Shown here one piece after another: positions 6,107 to 13,543 of a DNA stretch of 22,123 nucleotides. The position numbers and the translations under genes are program-made. How positions within the stretch are numbered: the stretch's first letter is position 1; the number at the start of each line of letters is the position of its first letter. Where the stretch lies: positions 1 to 22,123 of the IMG/VR virus record IMGVR_UViG_3300024343_000126, one strand, 5' to 3'. The notes beneath the pieces are model-generated. The model was not told the DNA's origin. It saw only the letters and a program-made list of their open reading frames with translations, and searched no databases. Source of the DNA: a virus.

Positions 6107-6658
6107 ATGAATCCCAAAGAAACACTACCGCAGGCAGTAGCTGAGATTAAGCGGCTGCTACAAGAAAAAGCAAAAAGCACTTTCGCTTTAGCTAAAAAGC
6201 TTTATCAAGTTAAACGCATGTATGTCTGGAAACATACTTCCTACGGATCTTGGACCAACTTCTGTGAAAAAGAAGTCGACCTGTCTCCTAGCTACATTTG
6301 GCGTCTTATCACCTCTGCTGGCTATGTAGAGAAATATAGTTACACAGAAGAGGAATGTACTGAAATTCTTAACGCGATGTCCTATCCCTCGTTTGAATTT
6401 GGCTTATCCAGTATAAAGCGTCGCATATCCATTAAGAGCTTTATAAAAATCTACCGGGGACAGTATGCAAATAAAGGATATGCTGCTGCAAGCCGTGACC
6501 CGAACTTTGTATTTTACAGGTTTGCGTTGCCACTTGAACTGAGCAAAACTTTTGAAGCTGTGCTCAAAAACTATGGGCTTGTTGTCTTGGAGACTGGTCA
6601 TCGTAACCATCTCCAATCGTCAATCCAGAAGTTCTTGGAAAACGTACTGCCTGAGTAA
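6107..6658 (+). CDS. DUF3102/KorB-like putative DNA-binding protein (183 aa)
   Basis: ATG 6107 has CTGGAGAAA 6-8 bases upstream. Residues 8-75 form a long helical region followed by a helix-turn-helix-like stretch, SWTNFCEKEVDLSPSYIWRL. It is similar in pattern to DUF3102 and KorB/ParB-type domains that bind DNA in plasmids and phages. The second half is basic and Tyr/Phe-rich with no recognisable domain. A regulatory or DNA-binding role is likely but not certain. It lies among small unknown genes and is followed by its neighbour at 10 bases. Confidence 0.5.
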   Translation: MNPKETLPQAVAEIKRLLQEKAKSTFALAKKLYQVKRMYVWKHTSYGSWTNFCEKEVDLSPSYIWRLITSAGYVEKYSYTEEECTEILNAMSYPSFEFGLSSIKRRISIKSFIKIYRGQYANKGYAAASRDPNFVFYRFALPLELSKTFEAVLKNYGLVVLETGHRNHLQSSIQKFLENVLPE

Positions 6659-6668
6659 GGGGAAGCCT

Positions 6669-7154
6669 ATGAAAAGCCTTCATGGAAGCCTCACAAAGTC
6701 CCAGATGAAGCGTTTAAACCAATTGGCACTAGATATAGGTCTGGTGTCTGATAGTCGCTGGAAAGAGGCTGCGGACGACAGTGGGGTCTATTCCGCATTC
6801 TGGATTAGGCCTGTGCCTGATAACGTTGAGAAGGTCTGGAAACAACAGCTCATGCCGAAGGGTAACCGCGAAGAGTTTCTGTCTTATTTGACAGCTCGAG
6901 CTGTGGCAATACCCCGGCAGTGGAGGGTAGACTTGGAGTTGCACTACACCAATGTGAAGGGTGAGCTCCAAGACCCTCATTTAATTGATATGAGAGCTGA
7001 AGAACCAATGCTTCTCAATGACTTCATAGAAATCTACGCGGAGTACCGCAAAGAATTGCTTGGACGGCTTGGCCCCAACGATAAGCAAGTAGCTTTTGTT
7101 TGGATTGCAACGCCCAAAGACCGTATCAGCAAGGAAAAGTGGGACAGAGCTTAA
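6669..7154 (+). CDS. Hypothetical phage protein (161 aa)
   Basis: ATG 6669 is chosen because AAGGGGAAG precedes it; the open frame extends back to 6552 but overlaps the upstream gene without ribosome support. The protein is soluble, rich in Trp and Arg, with a helical N-terminus (SQMKRLNQLALDIGL). A C-terminal segment contains QVAFVWIATPKDR. No catalytic motif is evident and I do not recognise it. It belongs to the same co-directional run as its neighbours. Confidence 0.65.
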   Translation: MKSLHGSLTKSQMKRLNQLALDIGLVSDSRWKEAADDSGVYSAFWIRPVPDNVEKVWKQQLMPKGNREEFLSYLTARAVAIPRQWRVDLELHYTNVKGELQDPHLIDMRAEEPMLLNDFIEIYAEYRKELLGRLGPNDKQVAFVWIATPKDRISKEKWDRA

Positions 7155-7165
7155 ACGGAGTAACC

Positions 7166-7453
7166 ATGAGCAAACACAGATTCGGTACATTCAGAGTTAA
7201 CACCATAGTTGCTGATCGAGAAAACATCGAAGAAATGCTTCAGCAATTGGAGTTCACACCTACTCGCATATCTAACCATGATATGCAGATGGATATTGTG
7301 TTCGTTGGGCATTCTCCGCTGTTCAAAGAAATTGAAGAAGGAGAGCCCCCAACCAGGTATACGGTCTGGGGTTCCCGCCATCACATTACTGCGTCTACAG
7401 CCTTCCGTGTGGAAGAGGTAGTCGATGAACCAAATAAGGAAGACTTCTTATGA
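7166..7453 (+). CDS. Small hypothetical protein (95 aa)
   Basis: ATG 7166 is preceded by ACGGAG. The longer open frame from 7100 overlaps the preceding gene and has no ribosome site. The protein appears to be alpha/beta, with a short N-terminal strand, the helix NIEEMLQQL and two further strands. It contains a Ser-His-His cluster near residues 70-73. There is no known family. It overlaps the next gene by ATGA at 7450-7453. Confidence 0.65.
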   Translation: MSKHRFGTFRVNTIVADRENIEEMLQQLEFTPTRISNHDMQMDIVFVGHSPLFKEIEEGEPPTRYTVWGSRHHITASTAFRVEEVVDEPNKEDFL

Positions 7454-7629
7454 CTCAAACTATTAACAATCTTCAATCTGATAAGTACGAAAATGGGTAC
7501 AAGAAAATTCAGCGTCAGGTGTCTAAAGACGTTGAAGAGTGGTTAAAAACCAATGAACCAACAATTGTACCTACTGGGCACACCACATTTCTAACTTATA
7601 GAGAAAAAAGCAACGCGAGGAAATCCTGA
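7450..7629 (+). CDS. Small hypothetical protein (59 aa)
   Basis: This short gene fills what would otherwise be a 175-base gap. ATG 7450 overlaps the preceding stop (ATGA), has AAGGAAG upstream, and the frame ends with TGA at 7627-7629. That stop overlaps the next ATG by one base (TGATG). The 59-residue product is hydrophilic, with a helix around VSKDVEEWL and a basic C-terminus (REKSNARKS). Both overlaps strongly suggest a real coupled gene. The function is unknown. Confidence 0.6.
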   Translation: MTQTINNLQSDKYENGYKKIQRQVSKDVEEWLKTNEPTIVPTGHTTFLTYREKSNARKS

Positions 7630-8114
7630 TGGCTATTCAAAAAGTAAATCAAACACAACGCAATTATGCTTTGGCACGTCTTCAAGAAGCTGCCGAGATT
7701 AACCTTTCAAGGGTTGTTTCTGAATCTGACAATAAACGTAAGCGCATTTTAGACAACGTTAATGTTAGTACTGGAACTATCATGGCTGCTGTTTCCAGCT
7801 CACTTAAGCTAGAAAAAGCCAACCTTAGAGACGTATGCCTTGAAATACGCCAAACACTGATAGCTGTTGAGGATCGGCACGAAGAGTACCTGGCCGGTGA
7901 AGCCATTGTCGTAGATGTCAAAAAACTTATTAGCGCTCCTGGTGTTAAAAGATCCTACTATGTATCACCGAAAGTTACTGTTTACAGCCAAGAAGAAGCT
8001 GAAAAAGTAAAGCTGTTGGTTGATAAAGCTGTGTCTATAAGAGATCAGATAATGCTCAGCGACGCTGATGCGTTACGGGAAACTATGGAAGAGGTAAGTC
8101 GTTACTTCGGCTAA
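7629..8114 (+). CDS. Hypothetical helical phage protein (161 aa)
   Basis: The start overlaps the preceding stop (TGATG), with GAGGAAA about 6 bases upstream. The protein is mostly helical and highly charged, with heptad-like stretches near residues 10-40 and 120-158. A short beta segment around residues 90-115 contains SYYVSPKVTVYS. It has no membrane segment and no recognised domain. It may oligomerise, judging only from the helical pattern. Confidence 0.7.
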   Translation: MAIQKVNQTQRNYALARLQEAAEINLSRVVSESDNKRKRILDNVNVSTGTIMAAVSSSLKLEKANLRDVCLEIRQTLIAVEDRHEEYLAGEAIVVDVKKLISAPGVKRSYYVSPKVTVYSQEEAEKVKLLVDKAVSIRDQIMLSDADALRETMEEVSRYFG

Positions 8115-8125
8115 TCGGAGGTTTT

Positions 8126-8821
8126 ATGGAAACTGTAAGCGTACCACTTGAAAAACTCAATAAGCTACAGGATTTACTTTCTCTTGCCTTGAGGGATAAA
8201 GAGGAAGGCGGTGTTGTGCAGATACTCGATGCTAAGGATCTTATCACCGGTATTATTTACGCCTATGAAACAGATAGTGTATTGACAGAAGAAGCAATCA
8301 GAATAAAAAAGCTTCAGCAAGATATTCTTGCTGTTGAAATCAAGAACAGAAATCTTCTAAAAATGAATGCCGAACAGGCCCAAGCTTACATCTACCTTCG
8401 AGAGAAGCTCGGAGTTGATAAGCTAGGGGCTATGGCTGCTAAAAGCGTTTATAACGTTACTGAAGATGCCTTGGACGCCCTTATCTGCAAAGTAAGGGAT
8501 ATGGAAAGTGGCCCGGCGCCTGCTGAGGCTGTGCCTAGCCCTGAGCACCGAACAACTAATGTTGGTGCGAGTGATTATGCGTCTCGTAGCATTCAGCCCT
8601 GGGACATTTGGGCAGCGTTCAGTCTTAACCCTTGGGACGCGGATATAATTAAGCGCGTGCTTAGAGTCAAGAACGAAGACAACCTCACTCCGCTAGGCGC
8701 CAGAATCCAGGATTACAAAAAGATTCGTCACGTCTGTGAGGAGCGAATCCATCAACTAGAAAATGGTGACCCGTACCATAAGAACATGCGGGTTCCGCCA
8801 TGGGTTAAAGGTAATTTATGA
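8126..8821 (+). CDS. Hypothetical protein with DUF3310-like C-terminal domain (231 aa)
   Basis: ATG 8126 has CGGAGG upstream. Residues 1-125 are helical, with a likely coiled coil around residues 50-85. A Pro/Ala-rich linker (about 128-145) joins this to a C-terminal part containing IQPWDIW and, about 20 residues later, IIKRVLRVKN. The later KIRHVCEERIHQLE helix completes a pattern seen in DUF3310 (SaV-like) phage proteins, whose biochemical role is not settled. DUF3310 proteins are usually much shorter, so the long N-terminal extension is notable. The gene overlaps the next by ATGA. Confidence 0.5.
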   Translation: METVSVPLEKLNKLQDLLSLALRDKEEGGVVQILDAKDLITGIIYAYETDSVLTEEAIRIKKLQQDILAVEIKNRNLLKMNAEQAQAYIYLREKLGVDKLGAMAAKSVYNVTEDALDALICKVRDMESGPAPAEAVPSPEHRTTNVGASDYASRSIQPWDIWAAFSLNPWDADIIKRVLRVKNEDNLTPLGARIQDYKKIRHVCEERIHQLENGDPYHKNMRVPPWVKGNL

Positions 8822-9213
8822 GTGACAAAAGCGACGCCATTTTGAGAAACATGACTGCGGAAGAGCTGATTCGTGTTGTTGAAACTACTTATAGCACTTC
8901 AGCACTGGAGAGAGTGCTGGTAGACGCGCTTAAAAAAGCTACTGACCACAGAAGCGAAAAGGTCGATCTAAACAACAATCCTTGTTACAACGTCTCGTAC
9001 TCGATGACCGCTATGGTTTCTCAGCTTTATTACCTGGAACACGATCTTTATACCGTGCATCAAGCAGATGAGCTAGATATTGACTTGGAGTGCTTCAAAG
9101 AAGTCTCCAACATATTGACTCAGGCCCAGAACAAAGTAATTAATGCGACACTTCGCTATGGAAAACGCAAGGAACAACGAGCGGTTAAACTATCTCCACA
9201 GTTTCGCTGGTAG
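8818..9213 (+). CDS. Hypothetical phage protein (131 aa)
   Basis: The start overlaps the previous stop (ATGA), with GGTAA upstream and little other ribosome-site support, so coupling is likely. The protein is helical and starts with an acidic region. A Tyr/Ser-rich middle (YNVSYSMTAMVSQLYYLEHD) and a basic C-terminus follow. I recognise no domain. The last codons, including the stop, form part of the structured element downstream at 9207-9265. Confidence 0.65.
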   Translation: MSDKSDAILRNMTAEELIRVVETTYSTSALERVLVDALKKATDHRSEKVDLNNNPCYNVSYSMTAMVSQLYYLEHDLYTVHQADELDIDLECFKEVSNILTQAQNKVINATLRYGKRKEQRAVKLSPQFRW

Positions 9214-9265
9214 GGACTACCCATCGATAAATTGCTATCAACTGCTACGGTGGACTCCCTACTGG
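9207..9265 (+). promoter_or_regulatory. Structured intergenic element with alternative hairpins
   Basis: CTGGTAGGGA (9207-9216) can pair with TCCCTACTGG (9256-9265), ten pairs including two G-U. Alternatively GGTAG-GGA-CTACC (9209-9221) forms a compact 5-bp, 3-nt-loop hairpin. The two folds share bases and exclude each other. The 5-bp/3-nt geometry resembles early promoters used by N4 virion RNA polymerase, but this is only geometric similarity. No U-tract follows. Confidence 0.4.
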
Positions 9266-9300
9266 CGTTTTATAGGAAAATTTACTAGAGGAAATTTACG

Positions 9301-9504
9301 ATGGGAAGAATGAAAGACATAGCTGACCTGGCCTACGACCTAGGTTACCAAACCGGTTTCGGCAGTTCTGATATAGTTGCAAGCCCATATCCTAGAGAAA
9401 GCGATGAAGAAGACTATTGGATTTCTGGCTGGGAGGATGGTGTCCATGACCGTGAGTTGCAGATGAAAATTAGCGACAAGCGTGTTGGAGGAGAGCTGCC
9501 GTGA
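9301..9504 (+). CDS. RMF/CrpP-fold small protein (67 aa)
   Basis: ATG 9301 has AGAGGAAA about 8 bases upstream. The chain carries the spaced pattern of the ribosome modulation factor/CrpP fold: an N-terminal AYDLGYQTGF helix-turn, then a central SPYP, then YWISGWEDGVHD. Cellular RMF inactivates 70S ribosomes by promoting 100S dimers in gammaproteobacteria. CrpP-like proteins share the fold, and phages often carry small versions of unknown role. The usual central Cys-Pro-Tyr is Ser-Pro-Tyr here. It overlaps the next gene by GTGA. A role in modifying host translation is inferred from the fold only. Confidence 0.6.
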   Translation: MGRMKDIADLAYDLGYQTGFGSSDIVASPYPRESDEEDYWISGWEDGVHDRELQMKISDKRVGGELP

Positions 9505-9617
9505 CTGAGAATGAAGCCATAGAAATACTAGTTACAATGCTGATTGTTATTTCGCTTGTATTTGTTGTTTATTCAGCATGGGATGACGAGCTTAAAGACC
9601 GTCAAAAAAACAACTAA
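9501..9617 (+). CDS. Single-pass membrane micro-protein (38 aa)
   Basis: A GTG start at 9501 overlaps the preceding stop and follows GGAGGAGAG. The 38-residue product has an acidic N-terminus and a transmembrane segment of about residues 9-25 (ILVTMLIVISLVFVVYS). A charged tail, WDDELKDRQKNN, follows. It is presumably anchored in the inner membrane. The function is unknown; a second membrane protein follows immediately at 9635. Confidence 0.65.
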   Translation: MTENEAIEILVTMLIVISLVFVVYSAWDDELKDRQKNN

Positions 9618-9634
9618 GACTGAGGAGAAAGGCG

Positions 9635-9880
9635 ATGTCTGAACCAAATATGGTAATGCTAATAGGTATTGGTCTTATCCTAGTAGTTATTATGATTACA
9701 GCTGATGCCGTAAAGCATTTTAAGGCTGAAGAAGCTTATCGTAAAACAATACAGTCTCAACAAGACGAGCTGATCAAAGTTCACAAAGTTCTTGATAAAG
9801 CCCTAGATCTGCTGATCAAGCAGGACAATGAGATTGACCGCATAACGGAAAAACTATCCAATTTTAAGGAGGGTCCATGA
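9635..9880 (+). CDS. Membrane-anchored coiled-coil protein (81 aa)
   Basis: ATG 9635 is preceded by GAGGAGAAA. An N-terminal transmembrane segment at about residues 7-24 is followed by a long charged helix with heptad spacing (residues 28-78), ending in LSNFKEGP. The topology resembles an inner-membrane spanin or another membrane-tethered coiled coil. Spanins usually sit in lysis cassettes, however, and no endolysin or holin neighbours are visible. It overlaps the next gene by ATGA. Confidence 0.6.
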   Translation: MSEPNMVMLIGIGLILVVIMITADAVKHFKAEEAYRKTIQSQQDELIKVHKVLDKALDLLIKQDNEIDRITEKLSNFKEGP

Positions 9881-10185
9881 CTGTAAAAGTGGTAAATCTA
9901 CGGCTGTCATCCAGCCCAGTGGATTTCGTGTGTGATAGAACCTCCCCGTTAGGGAATCCTTTCAACATGAAGAACTTCTCAAAGGCTGAGCGAAACCGTG
10001 TTTGTGATCTTTACGAAGAGCATTTCGCAACGTGCCTTAACCCGGACTACGCCCCGGTGGGCTTCCTGGAATACTTAGATACCATCTGCCAAGCCGCCGC
10101 TGAGCGGGACATCACTATTGGATGCCACTGTGCTCCGCAGCGCTGTCACTGTGACACCATCAAAAACTACATTGATTCAGAATAA
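9877..10185 (+). CDS. DUF4326 family protein (102 aa)
   Basis: The start overlaps the preceding stop, with AAGGAGG upstream. The protein matches the layout of DUF4326. It has an N-terminal VVNLR strand, then a RTSPLGNPF element. A helical middle region leads to the C-terminal IGCHCAPQRCHCDTI, where Cys and His residues cluster. The family is common in phages and bacteria, and its reaction is not established to my knowledge. The Cys/His cluster might bind metal. The gene closes the accessory cluster before the helicase. Confidence 0.75.
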   Translation: MTVKVVNLRLSSSPVDFVCDRTSPLGNPFNMKNFSKAERNRVCDLYEEHFATCLNPDYAPVGFLEYLDTICQAAAERDITIGCHCAPQRCHCDTIKNYIDSE

Positions 10186-10257
10186 GGTCAACTGACCCCC
10201 TAGGCCAACTCTAGGTTCTCGGAAGGCTGGCCCTCTTCTGGTCACAATGGGCCCTAA
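10186..10257 (+). promoter_or_regulatory. Structured gap before the helicase gene
   Basis: Nested inverted repeats are present: TGACC/GGTCA (10193-10197/10240-10244) encloses GGCCA/TGGCC (10203-10207/10228-10232). A smaller alternative, GGTCA-AC-TGACC, spans 10186-10197. TGGGCCCTAA at 10248-10257 is also found upstream of the exonuclease gene. No clear sigma70 promoter or U-tract is seen. Confidence 0.4.
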
Positions 10258-10272
10258 CTTTTGGAAACTAAT

Positions 10273-11673
10273 ATGATTACCTACACTCCCGAACAACATG
10301 ATGTTCTTAGCCACCTTATGAACCCAGAAAACACAGGTATTACCTTGGTAAGCGCCGGGGCTGGTACTGGTAAGTCTTGGTTATCGAGACGGGTGGTTGA
10401 AGAATTGAAACCTAAACGGTGCCTGTACACAGCATTCAACAAAGCGATTGTGCAAGAGGGGGAATCCCGATTCAGAGGCACAAGTACTGAGTGCAAAACG
10501 TTGCACGCTTTGGCGTATAGCTACGTCAGACCTAAAGGTAGTATTAGCGATATTTCCTATGGCTGCATCGAAGAGGACATCAGCTATAACCTGAAATACC
10601 TGATAATTACCGGTATTAACCGCTTCTTTGTCTCCGACTCTGTGAACGCTTACGAATTTATGGAAGAGCACTTCGAGGGTGAAGACCACGAAAAAATGCT
10701 TGCCGAGCTCTCTGTTAAGTACATCGAAAAGATGGCCAATAAGGAATTGGACCCAACATTCAATTTCTTGCTCAAGTATTTTCACTTGATGCTGCATGAA
10801 GGCACGGTCACCTGCAAGTACGACTTGGTTATCCTGGATGAAATCAACGACACCACTGCCGTAGCTCTGGAGATATTTAAGCTAATAGATGCTCCGAAGA
10901 AGCTTGGCCTGGGTGAAACTCACCAAGCTATTTACGATTTTCTACATCTTGTTAATGGATTTGAATTGTTAAAGGACGCTGATCTATTTCACTTAACGCA
11001 ATCGTTTAGATGCAGTGAAGAGATCGCTGGCCGTATTGAAAAATTTATGAAATTGGATGCTGACGACACATTCAAGTTTGTCGGTACAGATGAACCGGTA
11101 AGAAATGGGAAAACTCTTGTGTGCACAAGCACCAATGCGTCAATTGTGGCGCATATTCAGGATTGCTTGGACAGAAAGAAAGGATTCCAGCTTTTACGAA
11201 AAATATCTGAAATCTTTGCCTGCCCCTTGGCAGTTACATCGGCAAGTGCCGGCAAAGCTGTTTACCAAAAAAAGTTTAAGCACTTAGAAGACGAGTACAA
11301 AAATTGGAACAACAATAGACGGCGGGGCTATTCGTATTTTCAGCACTTGCTTGATCATTTTGATGACCAAGAAACAGTTAACGCTGTTCAGCTTTTGCTC
11401 AACTTCCAAAGGAAAGGCATTAATATCTTCAGCCTATACAAAAAGGCAAAAGAGTCGAATGTTGACTTAAACTATACTATCGCTACCGTGTTCACCTCAA
11501 AAGGTTTAGAATTTGAAACCGTTTTAATATCTGACGACTTAAATACTCGTATTGCAAAAATAAGAGAGAACGGTGGTGTAAGGAACCACGACGACCTAGT
11601 AGCGTACCGTTGCTACTATGTGGCAGCAAGTCGTGCAGGAGTTAACTTGCTTAACGCAACTGCACTTTATTAA
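10273..11673 (+). CDS. SF1 DNA helicase, UvrD-like (466 aa)
   Basis: This ATP-driven helicase would unwind DNA in phage replication or recombination. Motif I is SAGAGTGKS with Lys34, followed by motif Ia-like AFNKAIV and TLHALAY. Motif II is ILDEIN with Asp189-Glu190, motif III is GETHQAIYDF, and motif IV is QSFRCSEEIA. Motif V is TSKGLEFETVL and motif VI is YVAASRA with Arg454. The DEIN box departs from the common DEAQ. At 466 residues it is compact, similar to phage and FBH1-like helicases rather than full UvrD or RecB. I prefer ATG 10273. A TTG four codons upstream is possible, and neither has a strong ribosome site, so translation may depend on the structured gap upstream. Confidence 0.88.
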   Translation: MITYTPEQHDVLSHLMNPENTGITLVSAGAGTGKSWLSRRVVEELKPKRCLYTAFNKAIVQEGESRFRGTSTECKTLHALAYSYVRPKGSISDISYGCIEEDISYNLKYLIITGINRFFVSDSVNAYEFMEEHFEGEDHEKMLAELSVKYIEKMANKELDPTFNFLLKYFHLMLHEGTVTCKYDLVILDEINDTTAVALEIFKLIDAPKKLGLGETHQAIYDFLHLVNGFELLKDADLFHLTQSFRCSEEIAGRIEKFMKLDADDTFKFVGTDEPVRNGKTLVCTSTNASIVAHIQDCLDRKKGFQLLRKISEIFACPLAVTSASAGKAVYQKKFKHLEDEYKNWNNNRRRGYSYFQHLLDHFDDQETVNAVQLLLNFQRKGINIFSLYKKAKESNVDLNYTIATVFTSKGLEFETVLISDDLNTRIAKIRENGGVRNHDDLVAYRCYYVAASRAGVNLLNATALY

Positions 11674-11695
11674 CCAAAATGAAAGAGGCACGATC

Positions 11696-12040
11696 ATGTC
11701 AATTACCAAAGTACTGAATAATGAAAAAATGTCAGATGAAGAAAAACTTGCAGCTGTGGCAGAAACTGTCGCTGGAGCCCGTGAATCATACGGTAACACC
11801 AGTGTTAAGGTTGAAGTCCCTGCTGTAAACACACCTCATGGCGTTATGCCATTTGATATGCTTGAAGCAGACTCTCGAGTCAACATTCTTAAGGGCCGTG
11901 TTGCTTACATCAAAGCAGAAGCTGTTGAAGATGTTACCAACAATCCTGCGGTAAATATCAACAAGCGTATCGAAGAGTTAATCGCTACAGACGCATATTT
12001 CACCAACATCGATTCAGGTGTGGAATTTAGCTACATCTAA
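11696..12040 (+). CDS. Small hypothetical protein (114 aa)
   Basis: ATG 11696 has AAAGAGG about 7 bases upstream; the open frame extends back to 11618 but overlaps the helicase without support. The protein is hydrophilic, with the sequence SDEEKLAAVAET forming a helix, then a beta-like middle and a helical C-terminus. I recognise no family. It is the last gene before the strong terminator at 12057-12082, so it ends a transcription unit that includes the helicase. Confidence 0.65.
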   Translation: MSITKVLNNEKMSDEEKLAAVAETVAGARESYGNTSVKVEVPAVNTPHGVMPFDMLEADSRVNILKGRVAYIKAEAVEDVTNNPAVNINKRIEELIATDAYFTNIDSGVEFSYI

Positions 12041-12056
12041 TCGTTTGTTCTTGTGC

Positions 12057-12082
12057 AACTCCCCTATTAGGGGGAGTTTTTT
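12057..12082 (+). terminator. Intrinsic terminator
   Basis: AACTCCCC (12057-12064) pairs with GGGGAGTT (12071-12078) around a six-base loop TATTAG, and six T residues span 12077-12082. This is a textbook Rho-independent terminator for host polymerase. It separates the helicase unit from the AAA+/primase/polymerase unit. Confidence 0.85.
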
Positions 12083-12097
12083 CCTTAAGGTGTTCCC

Positions 12098-12700
12098 ATG
12101 GCTAATAAATTCTTACCGTTCATTGTGGTGAGTTCTTCACCTCTACACATTTACAAGACCTTAATTACAAGGGGAAAAGGTGTACCTGAGCATCTATTAG
12201 CGTCTATTTTTAATGCAATTCTTGAAGAGGGTATTGCAAAGGTTAGATCAGTAGCTGTTGGCATTCCTCAGATGTCCAACACTGAAGGGCTGTACAGAAC
12301 TTTAGTGTTAGAGCATTTCAATAAACACGCCATTCCTCATAAAAATATTGAGCTATTTACAAAAATGGCGAGTTACACAGATAACCAATTTTGGGAGCAT
12401 TTCCCAAAAGAAATGGATGAGCTGTCAGTAAAAGAGCGGTTGCTGTTCCTGTCAGTCGTGCATGATAAGCCATTCCTACCTGACTACACAGATCTGCCAG
12501 TAGATAAGGTGATAATGCACATGCCTGCCTTGTGCAGTAATCTGAAGAATTTTCTAACTTTTGGAAACGGTACAGGTGCCACACAAGTTATCGTCACCAG
12601 TTCTGAAGAGCTGCATTCTGCATGCGCTTATTTTGGGTTTTTAACTGGCGATAAAGAACACATAATTTCATTCAAAACTTTTGCTAACCCACCTGCGTAA
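12098..12700 (+). CDS. Hypothetical phage protein (200 aa)
   Basis: ATG 12098 follows TTAAGGTG. The chain begins with a hydrophobic strand (FLPFIVVSS) that is too short for a clear signal peptide or membrane anchor. The rest is alpha/beta with a well-formed VIVTSSEELHSACAYFGF segment near the end. I recognise no domain. It lies immediately upstream of the AAA+ ATPase and may act with it, given the 12-base spacing and shared transcription unit. It could also simply be an accessory gene. Confidence 0.65.
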   Translation: MANKFLPFIVVSSSPLHIYKTLITRGKGVPEHLLASIFNAILEEGIAKVRSVAVGIPQMSNTEGLYRTLVLEHFNKHAIPHKNIELFTKMASYTDNQFWEHFPKEMDELSVKERLLFLSVVHDKPFLPDYTDLPVDKVIMHMPALCSNLKNFLTFGNGTGATQVIVTSSEELHSACAYFGFLTGDKEHIISFKTFANPPA

Positions 12701-12712
12701 GGAGGTTCACCT

Positions 12713-13510
12713 GTGAGACATAATAAGTTTCAGGAATGCCTAACGCTTGTTAAGGCTGGCATCCCGGTTTTACTTACTGGAGAGAAAGGCAGTGGTAAAA
12801 CTACCCTGGCTATACAGGTTGCCAAAGAACTTGATCTACCTTTCTACAGCGTGTCTATGACCCGTCAGACCACTCTGTCGTATCTTATGGGCTTTATGAA
12901 CGTAAGTGGTGCGTATGTACCATCTTTGCTTCGTAGGGCTGTTGAGGAGGGCGGTATGTACCTTCTCGATGAAATGGATGCGGGTGACCCTAACGTTCTT
13001 TTGTCGTTGAATACCATTGAGAATGGTTTCGTATCATTTCCTGACAAAATCGTGGAGTTACACCCGAATTTTCGTTTGATGGGATCTTCTAACCCAGCTC
13101 ACTTGCACGCTCATTACACTGGTCGTGCGAAACTTGACGCAGCTACCCTGGACAGATTCGATGAAATCGTCATACCTCGAGACGAGGAGCTGGAGAAATC
13201 TCTAGTGGACTCAGACACTTACGCCAATATGACTGCGCTACGAGAAGCCTTGACTGAAACAAATTCTGGAATAGTTCTGTCAATGCGTGACAGCTTGAGG
13301 TTCCAAAAACGAAAAGAATTGGGTCTTTTGGCAGGTTACTTGGAAAAGCTAACTGGCCATGAAGATTTTATCCTCAAAAAGTACAAAGAAAAACTGAAAA
13401 CAATGCCTAGGCACACAAGCCAAAGCGATTGTGAAACTATGGCAGACTTATTGCATCTGCTGAACAGTGAAAACGATACTGAATGGGAAGAAATAACCAT
13501 TTCAGCTTAG
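12713..13510 (+). CDS. MoxR-type AAA+ ATPase (265 aa)
   Basis: A GTG start at 12713 is preceded by AAGGAGG. Walker A is GEKGSGKTT (residues 23-31, Lys29) and Walker B is YLLDEMD (Asp86-Glu87). Sensor 1 is SSNP with Asn127, followed by LDAATLDRFDEIVI, which contains the arginine-finger region. The order and spacing fit the MoxR/AAA_5 group, whose members remodel partner proteins and usually pair with a vWA-domain protein encoded next door. The following gene at 13544 is such a candidate. From memory, N4-like phages carry a similar ATPase/vWA pair. The target in phage development is unknown. Confidence 0.85.
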   Translation: MRHNKFQECLTLVKAGIPVLLTGEKGSGKTTLAIQVAKELDLPFYSVSMTRQTTLSYLMGFMNVSGAYVPSLLRRAVEEGGMYLLDEMDAGDPNVLLSLNTIENGFVSFPDKIVELHPNFRLMGSSNPAHLHAHYTGRAKLDAATLDRFDEIVIPRDEELEKSLVDSDTYANMTALREALTETNSGIVLSMRDSLRFQKRKELGLLAGYLEKLTGHEDFILKKYKEKLKTMPRHTSQSDCETMADLLHLLNSENDTEWEEITISA

Positions 13511-13543
13511 CAGTGTGCCAACTAGACCTTAAGGAGGTTAAAG

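Noticed and set aside
10261-10275. TTG at 10261 as the helicase start.
   Set aside because: It has no better ribosome site than ATG 10273, and the four extra residues add no recognised motif. ATG is the more common start.
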